DNA of 64,000 bases, from the NCBI GenBank assembly GCA_016710765.1, contig JADJUJ010000012.1:62001-126000 (forward strand), in the 5' to 3' direction. A model generated the notes under the pieces. It did no database searches. It was not told where the DNA came from and saw only the letters and a program-made list of their open reading frames with translations. Positions within the stretch are counted from its first letter, which is position 1. Every line of letters starts with the position of its first letter. The position numbers and the translations under genes are program-made. Source of the DNA: Lewinellaceae bacterium (GTDB lineage Bacteria > Bacteroidota > Bacteroidia > Chitinophagales > Saprospiraceae). Positions 28,338 to 36,398 of the stretch are shown here, piece after piece.

Positions 28338-28790
28338 TTACGCTTGTGTGGTTTTCGCACCGTTTTTCAGGCCGATTAACACTGTTACGCAAATGAAGAG
28401 CATGGCAAGGGTTAAGCTGACCAGGAAAAAAGTCACAAGACCTTCTGCCAGCGGTGTTCCTTCCTGGCCATTGGCCGCAATGTTCAACATTTTGCCGGCA
28501 TTCAACATGGCAGCCAGTAAGATGCCGAACCAATTGGCAAATGTGCCATAAATGGCCAGCCAAAAGGTGATTTTCAGCCATTTTGGTGAAAGCGCAACCC
28601 TGCTCCAAATGAGCCCAAGCGCCATCAAAAACAAACCGTTCATTAAACCTTCCAGGTGACTGGAAAGCGCCATTCTTGGGTTGGCCATCAAAGGGACCAG
28701 CAGCCCTACGATCAGCCCCAGCAAGAACAGTAGTACACCAAAGAAAATGAGCTGATTGCCTTGTTTGCTTTGCAGTTGTGTGTCTTTCAT
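28338..28790 (-). CDS. Four-helix membrane protein, hydroxylaminobenzene mutase (HabA)-like
   Basis: I take the ATG at 28788-28790 (MKDTQLQSKQGNQLIFFGVLLF) rather than one nine codons upstream. Four hydrophobic helices are visible, with the signature GLLVPLMANPRMALSSHLEGLMNGLFLMALGLIW between the first two. This NPRM.LSSHLEG motif is shared with the small HabA-type membrane proteins first described as hydroxylaminobenzene mutases; many relatives have unproven roles. The product sits in the inner membrane. It lies 29 nt upstream of the VOC gene on the same strand and may be in one transcript. The mutase activity is not established by sequence alone. Confidence 0.65.
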   Translation of the reverse strand: MKDTQLQSKQGNQLIFFGVLLFLLGLIVGLLVPLMANPRMALSSHLEGLMNGLFLMALGLIWSRVALSPKWLKITFWLAIYGTFANWFGILLAAMLNAGKMLNIAANGQEGTPLAEGLVTFFLVSLTLAMLFICVTVLIGLKNGAKTTQA

Positions 28791-28890
28791 ATTGCAGTTG
28801 TGGTTTTTTACAGACAATTATACTGCAATTAGCGGTAAGTTTTGAAACAAAATTAAATTGTTTGCTCCTTTTTTTGTTCCTGCGTTGCAA

Positions 28891-30201
28891 TTATGCGGGA
28901 AACCGCTGCGCCACCGCGCCATCGGCGCCTTCAAGGCGCAGCACACCGCGTGGGCAAACAGCAGAACAAACACCGCAACCCACACAGGAAGCACGTACCA
29001 CATCCTGCCCTTTTTGCGCATAAGCCCGCACATCAATGCCCATTTCACAAAAAGTAGAGCAGTTGCCACAGGAAATGCATTGCCCGCCGTTTACGGTGAT
29101 GCGAAATTTGGATGTCGTTTTTTGCCAAATGCCCAGCCAGGCCGCCATCGGGCAACCGAACCGGCACCACACGCGGCTGCCCAGCAAAGGATAAAAGCCA
29201 ACGCCCACCACACCAGAGAAGGCCGACCCGATCAGGAAGGAGTAGCTTTTGTAAAACATTTGGGAAAAACCGTGCAGCACGCTGCGATTAGTTGCCACAT
29301 TGATCCAAAGTAATACCGTCATGGCCACCACCAGCACGAACACGGTATAGATCATCCAACGCTCGATTTTCCAGGCTTTCAGGCTTTTGTCTGACAGGTG
29401 CCGGAAGGGGTCGCCGGCTGTTTCAGCCAGTCCGCCACAGCCGCAAACCCAGGAACAATACCAGCGTTTGCCAAAGAAGTAGGTGAGGATGGGGGTGCCG
29501 ATGAAAAACATAGCCAGTCCGAAGAAAAAGAAAAAAGTGCCCAAATCAGAACCGGCATAGCCCTGGTGTGCCATCGGGGTGCCTTGGTAGTACGACAGTG
29601 GCCAGAAATAAGTGAAATAAATTTCCGGCTGCTGCAGCCGCATGAGCAGTCCGGGAATCAGAAAAGCGAAGCCCAACTGAAAAAACATCACCGAAAAAGT
29701 GCGCAGGCGCTGGTAAGGGTTGGAGCGGTACTTGTATAAAAACTTGATGCCCATCAGGAGCACGGCTGCGGTATACAAGGTGCCATAAACAAACCACTGG
29801 TTGGCGGCGGTGCCACGAAGGAGTTGACTGAGCGGATCGAACAGTTGGATTAGTCCGCTGAGGTATTGCGGCCACCAGTACAAACAAATGTAAAAGCCTG
29901 TGATGACCACACCCACCAGCCAGCCCCAGATACCCCGGGCCGTAAGGCTTCGAAACCACACCCCGTTGTTTTTGATGCCCTCCGGATACTTCAGGTACTC
30001 TTCTTGTACGAACACCCAAACACCGGCGCTGGTCAGGCCAAGCGCAGTCAGGAATACCGGGACGGGCGCGATGGCCGTGCCCGCTGCCCATACGATCAGC
30101 AGCAGCAGAATGCCGATACCCGCCAGGGCGACGGCCAGTTTTTGTTTGCCTGTCGTTAGGACAGGGGCCGGGGTGGCTATGGACAAGGATTCGTCTTGCA
30201 T
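28891..30201 (-). CDS. Membrane polyferredoxin (NapH/CcoG-like 4Fe-4S electron carrier)
   Basis: The 436-residue protein has six or more membrane helices and cytosolic iron-sulfur motifs. YCSWVCGCGGLAE (about 260) and VWCRFGCP (about 360) are the paired CxxxC motifs of the NapH/RdxA/CcoG family. Near the C-terminus are two 4Fe-4S ferredoxin motifs, CISCGNCSTFCEMG and CVGCGVCSAVCPRG. Members pass electrons between quinone or NAD(P)H-linked modules and a membrane or periplasmic acceptor. The gene follows the FAD oxidoreductase by 43 nt on the same strand, so the pair probably forms one electron-transfer unit (inference). The terminal acceptor is not visible here. Confidence 0.85.
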   Translation of the reverse strand: MQDESLSIATPAPVLTTGKQKLAVALAGIGILLLLIVWAAGTAIAPVPVFLTALGLTSAGVWVFVQEEYLKYPEGIKNNGVWFRSLTARGIWGWLVGVVITGFYICLYWWPQYLSGLIQLFDPLSQLLRGTAANQWFVYGTLYTAAVLLMGIKFLYKYRSNPYQRLRTFSVMFFQLGFAFLIPGLLMRLQQPEIYFTYFWPLSYYQGTPMAHQGYAGSDLGTFFFFFGLAMFFIGTPILTYFFGKRWYCSWVCGCGGLAETAGDPFRHLSDKSLKAWKIERWMIYTVFVLVVAMTVLLWINVATNRSVLHGFSQMFYKSYSFLIGSAFSGVVGVGFYPLLGSRVWCRFGCPMAAWLGIWQKTTSKFRITVNGGQCISCGNCSTFCEMGIDVRAYAQKGQDVVRASCVGCGVCSAVCPRGVLRLEGADGAVAQRFPA

Positions 30202-30244
30202 TTTTTCAAAATATTTAACCCAAAAGGGCAGGGTTTCGTAGTGA

Positions 30245-31607
30245 TTAGCGTAAAAACTGTAGCACAGCAGGCAGCCCGCGCTTTTGTTTCAATTGGAGGT
30301 TCTTCCCGGTTTGTTGGTTGTAGGCCGCCACCAGTTCTTCCTCGTGTTGCGGATAAAACTCCGGATCGAAATTGGCCAGCCCCAGATTTTGCAGCACGGT
30401 TTCCAGGGGTGTTTTGTCGCGCAGCCATTTGTCGCACACCTCGTGGCGGTAGCGCACGCCCATCAGATTGAAGCCGAGTACATGGCCATCCTGGCTGTTG
30501 TACACAATGCGGATGCTTTTTTTGCCATCCGGGTGTTCCCAGTACACGGCGCTGTGGTGCTCGGGTGCCCGGGCCTGCACCTCGCCGTATACCTGGTATT
30601 CTATATCGAGAAATTTGGCCGAATTGAACCAGATGCCGGGTTGGTATGAAGTGGGCTTGCCACAAATGGTGTTGGCCACCGTTTCACCCATCATGCGTCC
30701 GGTGTACCACACCGCTTCTATGGGCTTACGGCCGGCTGGCGGGTTGCGGAGTTCGGCGCAATCGCCGATGGCGTACACCCCGGGCAGGTTGGTTTCGAGT
30801 TGTTCGTTGACAAGGATGCCGAGGTTGGTTTCCAGGGCCGTGTTTTTTAAAAAAGCGATGTTGGGACGCACGCCTGCTGTAAGTCCAACGAAGCCGCATT
30901 CGATGGTTTCTCCGGAAGAAGTGACAACCGCCCGGCACTTGCCCTGGTTATCGGGCAGGATTGCCTTCAGTTCGGTGTTCAAACGCAGGTCGATGCCATG
31001 CTCCAAAATGTGCCGGTTGACCATGGCGGATTCTTCGGCGGGGAGGATGCCGTTCCAAAGCTGTTTTCCCGCACCAAAAAGTAACCGGAATATGGCGCGA
31101 ATGGAACATCTCTGCCATTTCGATGCCAATAAGGCCGCCGCCAACAATGATGGCACGGCCTTGCGGTTTATTGTTGCGAACGGCCGCCGAAAGTGCCGTG
31201 CTGTGCCGCTCCATGGCCTCCAGATCCTGCCAATGGTAGAGTCCGTGCACGCCATCGAGGTCCTGTCCGGGCCAGCCAAACTTGTTAGACACCGAGCCGG
31301 TACTCAGAATGAGCCGGTCGTAGGGAATGGCAGTTCCGGTGCTGGCATGCAATGTTTTGGCAGAAAAGTCGATGCGTTCAACCCTGGCGCGCAGCAATTC
31401 GATGCGGTTTTTTGCCCAAAACCAGTCTTCGTAAGGCTGAATGTCTTGTTTGCGCATGTGCCCCATGTATACGTACATGAGGGCGGTGCGGCTGAAAAAG
31501 TGATCCGCTTCGTCGGAAACAACCGTAACCTTGTGGTCGCTGCGCTTGCGGATATACCGCGCCGCGGTAATGCCGCTGACGCCGTTGCCAAGAATCACAA
31601 TCTTCAT
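30245..31607 (-). CDS. NAD(P)/FAD-dependent oxidoreductase (frameshifted in this assembly)
   Basis: The N-terminal frame (30948-31607) has the FAD dinucleotide site ILGNGVSGITAAR and the NAD(P) site IIVGGGLIGIEMAE. The C-terminal frame (30245 to about 31090) has VYAIGDCAE, the FAD-binding GD motif, and a C-terminal domain of the nitrite-reductase-large-subunit/rubredoxin-reductase type. The frames join through HIPVTF-L-VRE-K-QLWNGILPAEES if one T is added to the five-T run (minus strand, + positions 31076-31080) and one A to the four-A run (31064-31067). Two homopolymer deletions 10 bp apart point to consensus error. The intact protein would be about 455 residues. It likely feeds electrons to the downstream polyferredoxin. 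Confidence 0.8.
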
Positions 31608-31620
31608 AGGAGTTGGTTTT

Positions 31621-31721
31621 TAGTCTTTGGGTATTGGTCTTTGGGTTTCCGTCTTATGGCCATGGTTGCGATCGGAGGTCATGACGAGGCCAAAGACTAA
31701 AGACCAAAACCTAAAGACCAA
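31621..31721. repeat. Inverted GGTCTTT-type repeats between the oxidoreductase and DUF547 genes
   Basis: Copies of TAGTCTTTGGGTATTGGTCT on the left (31621-31648) face AAAGACTAAAGACCAAAACC on the right (31690-31721), with a spacer of about 40 bp. The arms pair imperfectly because each is itself built from GGTCTTT(G/A)GGT units. The right arm touches the DUF547 stop codon at 31723. It may be a weak terminator or a REP-like repeat. Confidence 0.55.
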
Positions 31722-31722
31722 T

Positions 31723-32412
31723 TTATTGGTTCAGGTCCCAATTATAGTCTAAATATTCAATTTTAGCACTGTTGGATACTGTTTTGCCGCTGTATTGCTG
31801 CAAAAAAGCGTTCAGGTTCTTGAAGTCGCCGTGGTACCAATCGAAAATTTTGGAGACTTTAACCGTGGTGGCGCTCCACTTGTCGCTACCGGTGCGCACA
31901 AAAGCGCGGGTGCGCTGTTCGAGTTGCTGGTTGAGGGATTTTGGTTCGAAGGCTTTGTTGTAGAGTGGCGGGCAGGATTTTGCGGCGCAGTTGATGGCGA
32001 AGTGAATGCGCGGGTCCTGAAACTGCGGCCGGAGGATCTCGTTTTCAATCTGGTTCAGGGAATAACTTTTGCCACCAATGTTGATCCGCTTTACATCCCA
32101 GGGCTTGCCGCCATCCAGTTTGGTAATGCTTTCAACGGGGTAATTGTCTACAATAAGCTGAATTGTAAACGCATTGTAGGCATTGATCCAGAACGCCATA
32201 CGTTCGTTGCGGCTCCAGGCTTCAGTCGGGTTTTGTGTAGAGAAATACAGGGTAACGGCGTGGAGTTCGGTCGCGTGGTCTTTCAGGTTTTTGTAATCGA
32301 CTTGGCCGCTGCTGCTAACGTATTTGCCCAACAGCGCGTTGTAAACGCTGTAATTGGGCTGGGCGGTGGCGAGGCTGGCGTAGAAGAGAAAGGCGAAAAA
32401 GAAGTAGCGCAT
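31723..32412 (-). CDS. Exported DUF547-domain protein
   Basis: The 229-residue protein has a signal peptide MRYFFFAFLFYASLATAQ. A DUF547 domain spans about 45-190: RNERMAFWINAYNAFTIQLIVDNYPVESI, FAINCAAKSCPPL and the C-terminal VSKIFDWYHGDFKN. DUF547 resembles papain-like/transglutaminase-type folds, and the Cys of NCAAKSCP and the conserved His/Asp region fit a catalytic triad, though no activity is proven for the family as a whole. It is probably periplasmic. A perfect -7 box lies 47 nt upstream. An inverted repeat separates it from the oxidoreductase pair. Confidence 0.85.
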   Translation of the reverse strand: MRYFFFAFLFYASLATAQPNYSVYNALLGKYVSSSGQVDYKNLKDHATELHAVTLYFSTQNPTEAWSRNERMAFWINAYNAFTIQLIVDNYPVESITKLDGGKPWDVKRINIGGKSYSLNQIENEILRPQFQDPRIHFAINCAAKSCPPLYNKAFEPKSLNQQLEQRTRAFVRTGSDKWSATTVKVSKIFDWYHGDFKNLNAFLQQYSGKTVSNSAKIEYLDYNWDLNQ

Positions 32413-32458
32413 GATTGTGGAATACTTAAATATGCTGAAACATCAAACAAAGAACGAT

Positions 32459-32466
32459 CAAAAGTA
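32459..32466 (-). promoter_or_regulatory. -7 box TACTTTTG for the DUF547 gene
   Basis: On the minus strand TACTTTTG matches TAnnTTTG perfectly and ends 46 nt before the ATG at 32412. A TTTTGC lies only 12 bp upstream, closer than the usual -33 spacing. The rest of the gap up to 32802 shows only a short minus-strand frame without motifs. Confidence 0.45.
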
Positions 32467-32802
32467 GCCCAGGTGGTGCAAAACCGGGTGTCCTTAAGCG
32501 GACATTAACGCTGGATTGTGTGTTGTTTCGGGCGGACGACCGGTTTCAGGGCATCAAGCCAATTTACCCGTATGATTGACCAAATCATTCCTGTACCAAT
32601 CTCCACCCTGCCCACCATAGTTGTTTGCCAAGCAAAACACCTGTAAGCGCCAATGGTATTGCTTTCGGCAAAACGGTAACGGATCTGTACATCAATGTCT
32701 AATAGACAGCACTGCCTGCATTCCAACTAAGCCATTTCTGAAAAAACCGGAGATCAAGCGATACCTTTGAGTGGACAATTATGGGCTTGTGAAATTCCAC
32801 TT

Positions 32803-32969
32803 AGTACATTGTAAATTAAGTTGTTTGATGTTTTGGCTAGAAGATTTTGGCTGCAGGCAAGGCTATTTTTGTGGGAATAGCAGCGCTATTCTCCTAAAAA
32901 TAGCCGATGCATGGTGTCAAAAGATTCAGCCAAAACATCAAACTTAGTTTTACATGAGTTTAGTGCACT
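32803..32969. repeat. Nested-palindrome element, family A copy 1
   Basis: About 167 bp. Outer arms TAAATTAAGTTGTTTGATG and its imperfect complement CATCAAACTTAGTTTTA enclose an inner stem GGCTATTTTT/AAAAATAGCC. At the centre is GGAATAGCAGCGCTATTC, itself a hairpin. The right shoulder reads CGATGCATGGTGTCAAAAGA. The element is adjacent to family B copy 1. Confidence 0.8.
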
Positions 32970-32989
32970 GTAACCAGTTTCTTTAACCC

Positions 32990-33137
32990 CGGAAATAACT
33001 TTCTAGATTTGGGGTGCAGGTTTTGTGTGCTGACAAGACGTCAAAACAGGCGTGTAGTAAATTACATTACTGTTTTGGCAACGCAGGCAGCGCTCAAAAA
33101 GTGCCGCCAAATGAGAAAGTTATTTCCGACACGTTGC
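32990..33137. repeat. Palindromic element, family B copy 1
   Basis: About 148 bp with terminal arms GGAAATAACTTTCT and AGAAAGTTATTTCCGACACG. The interior holds CAAAACAGGCGTGTAGTAAA facing TTACTGTTTTGGCAACGC, then GGCAGCGCTC. It is about 90% identical to copy 2 at 37590, but its left tip (about 7 bp) has been replaced. It ends 34 bp before the galT start, so it forms part of that leader or promoter region. Confidence 0.8.
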
Positions 33138-33171
33138 TTAAAGCCCGCAAGTGCTATAAACAGACAGAAAA

Positions 33172-34194
33172 ATGCTGAACCTTACCAATGACCCGCACCG
33201 CCGCTTCAATATTCTGACGGGCGAATGGGTGCTCGTTTCACCGCACCGCACCAAGCGGCCCTGGCAGGGCAAAACAGAAAAACTGTCGAATGAACAATTG
33301 CCGTCCTACGACCCTGGTTGCTATCTCTGTCCGGGCAACACCAGGGCCGGTGGCTACCAGAACCCGCAGTACACCGATACCAATGTTTTCACCAACGATT
33401 TTGCAGCCCTGATACCCGACAGCAGCGATGGCACCTACGAAAATGGTTTGCTGAAAGCCGCCGGAGAGCGTGGCATCTGTAAAGTGGTTTGTTTTTCTCC
33501 CGACCACTCTCTGACGATCGCCAATATGGCTGTCCCTGCCATCGGAAAGGTCGTCGACCTCTGGCAACAGGAATACCGTGAACTGGGTGGCCTGGATTTC
33601 ATCAACCATGTTCAGATTTTTGAAAACAAAGGCGCCATCATGGGCTGCAGCAACCCGCACCCACACGGACAGATCTGGGCACAAACGGCAGTACCCCAGG
33701 AGGTCGGTAAGAAGACCACCCAACAATTAATATTTTGGGAGCAGCATCAGCGCAGCCTCCTGTTGACCTATTTGGAGCAGGAACTCGCTGAGGCAGAAAG
33801 AGTGGTTTGCCAAAACGAAGACTTCGTGGCGCTGGTGCCTTTCTGGGCGGTTTGGCCCTACGAGGCCATCATAGTTCCACGTCGACATTTTCAGCATATT
33901 GGCCAGATGACTGCGGAAGAAAAGCGGGCTTTTGCTGCCATCCTTAAAGACTTGACCCAGCGGTTCGACCGCCTCTTCGACGTTTCCTTCCCCTACTCTT
34001 CCGGCATTCACCAAAGCCCAACCGACGGGATGGAGCACCCGGAATGGCATTTTCACATGGTGTTCTATCCGCCCTTGCTGCGGTCGGCAACGGTAAAAAA
34101 GTTCATGGTGGGCTATGAAATGTTTGCCAACCCGCAGCGGGATATTACCGCAGAGATGGCGGCGGAGAGGTTGCGGGAAGTGGGTGTTGTTTGA
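33172..34194 (+). CDS. galT: UDP-glucose--hexose-1-phosphate uridylyltransferase (GalT)
   Basis: The 340-residue cytosolic enzyme of the Leloir pathway transfers UMP between UDP-glucose and galactose-1-phosphate through a uridylylated His. The active-site motif NPHPHGQIW is at 161-169, with nucleophile His165 and partner Gln167. Cys50 and Cys53 (CYLCPGN), with His112 and His163, fit the structural zinc site of the enterobacterial enzyme. The second domain contains WPYEAIIVPRRHFQHI and WHFHMVFYPP (the second HxH). The length is normal. The start ATG is preceded by an A-rich leader just after repeat B1. There is no galK or galE next to it, so the gene stands alone here. Confidence 0.95.
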   Translation: MLNLTNDPHRRFNILTGEWVLVSPHRTKRPWQGKTEKLSNEQLPSYDPGCYLCPGNTRAGGYQNPQYTDTNVFTNDFAALIPDSSDGTYENGLLKAAGERGICKVVCFSPDHSLTIANMAVPAIGKVVDLWQQEYRELGGLDFINHVQIFENKGAIMGCSNPHPHGQIWAQTAVPQEVGKKTTQQLIFWEQHQRSLLLTYLEQELAEAERVVCQNEDFVALVPFWAVWPYEAIIVPRRHFQHIGQMTAEEKRAFAAILKDLTQRFDRLFDVSFPYSSGIHQSPTDGMEHPEWHFHMVFYPPLLRSATVKKFMVGYEMFANPQRDITAEMAAERLREVGVV

Positions 34195-34221
34195 AGTTAG
34201 CGGACCGCCATTTCATGCAAT

Positions 34222-34252
34222 AAAAGCGATCCCACAATAGGGTTGCTTTTTT
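34222..34252. terminator. Bidirectional terminator between galT and the SusF-like relic
   Basis: AAAAGCGATCCC and GGGTTGCTTTTTT form a stem with a short ACAATA loop and a T-run on the + strand and, by symmetry, on the minus strand. It lies 28 nt after the galT stop and just beyond the convergent gene's stop at 34266. Confidence 0.75.
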
Positions 34253-34265
34253 CTATAAAATCTAC

Positions 34266-35117
34266 TTATTTTACAATCACGAGCTTTTTACCAACCACAA
34301 ATTTGCCGCTGGAAACATGCACCAGGTAATTTCCGGAGCTCAGATCGGAAACATCGATCTGAGCCCGGTCCCGAACATTCAGCTGGAGTGTTTTCACCCG
34401 AGCGCCGAGTTGATTGAATATGATGATCTGTACATCTCTCCACATTGCTTCGGCGTTGAAACGTATATCCAATAGGTCTTTGGCCGGATTGGGTGAAAGG
34501 CTGACCGCATCTGGTTTCAGAAGGTCCACCGTGTTACTTAGCAGACTGAAGGTATATTCGCCGGTGGCCGTGTTGATGGTCGCGCTATACGTCCCGGCAG
34601 TAATTGGGATACTCCGACCATCTTGTGTGCCTGTGCCAGTCGGAAAGTCTACAGCACCCCAGTATGTTGCCCAGTAATCGTCCGCACGGAATTTGACTTC
34701 GCCATTTGCCAGCGTAAGATTTCCATTCCATAGGGCGGGGTTTTCGGCATCCTGCATGAGATCCGTATCGCTATCCCAGCCTCCTGGGGTGGCATTGCCT
34801 ATTATGCCAATATCAGGGGTAAGGACAAACCAGTAATAGCCTGTATTGGAATTAAAGGTGATGGTGTACCTTCCTGGTCCCGGCACGTGAATATTCGGGC
34901 CATTTTAGGTACCCGTTCCGGTAGGGAAACTACTGGCAGCCCAGTTGGTTACCCAGGTATTGTTCAAACGGAACACGCAGTCGCCAATACCGAGTTTCAT
35001 GACGATGGACCACAAATGTGCACTGTCCTGGTGCTTCAGAACTTCGACACTTTTAACAAGAAATTGATTTCCAAGGTACAAAAAATAGCAGAAAATACCT
35101 GTTGGTTGGCTAAATGT
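34266..35117 (-). pseudogene. Remnant of a SusE/SusF-like starch-binding protein with T9SS sorting domain
   Basis: The open part (34266-34886) encodes GYYWFVLTPDIGIIGNATPGGWDSDTDL, then KFRADDYWATYWGAVDFPTGTGTQDG and a T9SS sorting domain (SLSPNPAKDLLDIRF ... VVGKKLVIVK). Upstream, after an in-frame TAA at 34905-34907, the same frame continues with a matching module (VFRLNNTWVTNWAASSFPTGTGT-stop-NGPNIHV). The stop stands where the second module has Gln, so a CAA to TAA change explains it. No start codon with a signal peptide exists before the frame closes at about 35118, so the gene is also 5'-truncated next to the ATPase gene. Tandem modules of this kind bind starch in SusE/SusF. I judge it a true relic. 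Confidence 0.7.
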
Positions 35118-35129
35118 CTATTGCATGTA

Positions 35130-36311
35130 CTACGCCAATTCATCCAGAAAATCGAGTGTATCCTGCGTCAGTTTGTTTTTCTGAGGGATAAGGATCAAAT
35201 TGCTTTCTGTTGCCAGCATTTCCATCTTGTGCAAATCGTGGTACCGGGACATCAGTATGCTCAGCGCTGCCTGTTTTTTCCCGGGAAGCCTGGGTTGAAT
35301 GGCCTCCATTTTCTCAAACAATTCCGTGAAACGCGCGTTTTTCAAATCAACTTTCATCTCGGCTACTGCGGCGCTCACATCAATGCCCTTCATTTGCTTG
35401 TGCTGTTCCTGAAGCACCATTTCCAGTTCGCTCAGGGCAGATTGCATGCTGGTTTGTCCGCTTGCAATGGTATTCCATTTATCGTACATGGTGTCAACCA
35501 GTGCATAATAGGAATGTGGAAAAGTGTCATTCGAGTCGTTCAGTACCGTGGCATTATTTATCAGAAAAAACAACTCCAGGTATCGCTGAATAAAAAGATC
35601 CCATTGGGGTTCCTGCTCCAGGATTTCACGGAACGTCAGTCTGGCATTTTCCAAAATTACCGCCTCCGTGAGCTTGTATTGGTAGGTGTAGATCGTTCCG
35701 TCGTACGCACTTTTGGGAGGAAGTTCAAAGCCGGCAGCGGCAGTCATAATGATAAACGGCAGGGCGAACCCGCGCGTAATGATCTCTCCGGTTTCTGGAA
35801 TCTTCACTTCATGCACCTTTAGAAAAAACTCCATCAGATCGGTAACAAATCCCTCCTTTGCATGCTGTACGTTGCGCACTTCAAGCAAGGGCGTTTCCGT
35901 GGTTTGCAACTCCATCAACCTGAGGACGGGTCCTTTGTACAGGTATTCAACGGGAGATAACAGGGGATGATTTCCCGGGTCCAGCCGGTGATATTTCAGG
36001 TCTCTTTTCTTGCGTTTGTGGTCAAAAAAGTAAACATGATCCCGGAATCTGCGAAACGCGCGATCTATGTTGATTTGAAAACCAAAGTTGAGAAAATCCT
36101 TCCCATACAATTCATACATGATGGCCCTGACAGCATGGAGACATTGCAAATCGTCGCCCGTGATCAATAAAGGCCAGCGTGTTGTCAGCGCCCTGTTGAC
36201 CGCTTCCACCAGCCCGGGTTCAGGCACAAAAGGCTGGAGATCAAAGTACTCGTCAGCCCCACCCCAGGTAATTCTGATTCTTTCGCGGGTTTTGTCGCCT
36301 GTGTACAGCAT
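35130..36311 (-). CDS. MoxR-like AAA ATPase relative lacking the P-loop
   Basis: The 393-residue protein opens with a stretch that matches the start of MoxR-type AAA domains: YFDLQPFVPEPGLVEAVNRALTTRWPLLITGDDLQCLHAVRAIMYEL. In active relatives the segment after PLLITG is an EPGTGKT P-loop followed by a helix ending AYEL. Here it is DDLQCLHA, so ATP binding through Walker A is lost. NFGFQINIDRAFRRFRDHVYFFDHKRKKRDL follows, corresponding to the helix and strand leading to DLLYRYDA in relatives. The later part is helical (VLQEQHKQMKGIDVSAAVAEMKVDL). It has no signal peptide. It may be a regulatory pseudo-ATPase or a decaying gene. Family assignment is by local resemblance only. Confidence 0.5.
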   Translation of the reverse strand: MLYTGDKTRERIRITWGGADEYFDLQPFVPEPGLVEAVNRALTTRWPLLITGDDLQCLHAVRAIMYELYGKDFLNFGFQINIDRAFRRFRDHVYFFDHKRKKRDLKYHRLDPGNHPLLSPVEYLYKGPVLRLMELQTTETPLLEVRNVQHAKEGFVTDLMEFFLKVHEVKIPETGEIITRGFALPFIIMTAAAGFELPPKSAYDGTIYTYQYKLTEAVILENARLTFREILEQEPQWDLFIQRYLELFFLINNATVLNDSNDTFPHSYYALVDTMYDKWNTIASGQTSMQSALSELEMVLQEQHKQMKGIDVSAAVAEMKVDLKNARFTELFEKMEAIQPRLPGKKQAALSILMSRYHDLHKMEMLATESNLILIPQKNKLTQDTLDFLDELA

Positions 36312-36398
36312 GGATAATCAATTGAAGATCTTTTCTAAACGGCGTGTAAAATAATAAATGCTGCAAGAACGAGCACCTGTCGGGGAATAAAAAGACGC

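Noticed and set aside
32505..32726. A 73-codon minus-strand frame upstream of the DUF547 gene
   Set aside because: The translation looks partly protein-like but has no motif, no start context and no promoter. It could be a relic, but I cannot support that.
33009..33191. Similar short frames in the two family B repeats (33009-33191 and 37618-37818)
   Set aside because: They follow from the repeats being similar DNA. The frames have no start signal or protein-like composition, and the palindrome explains the conservation.
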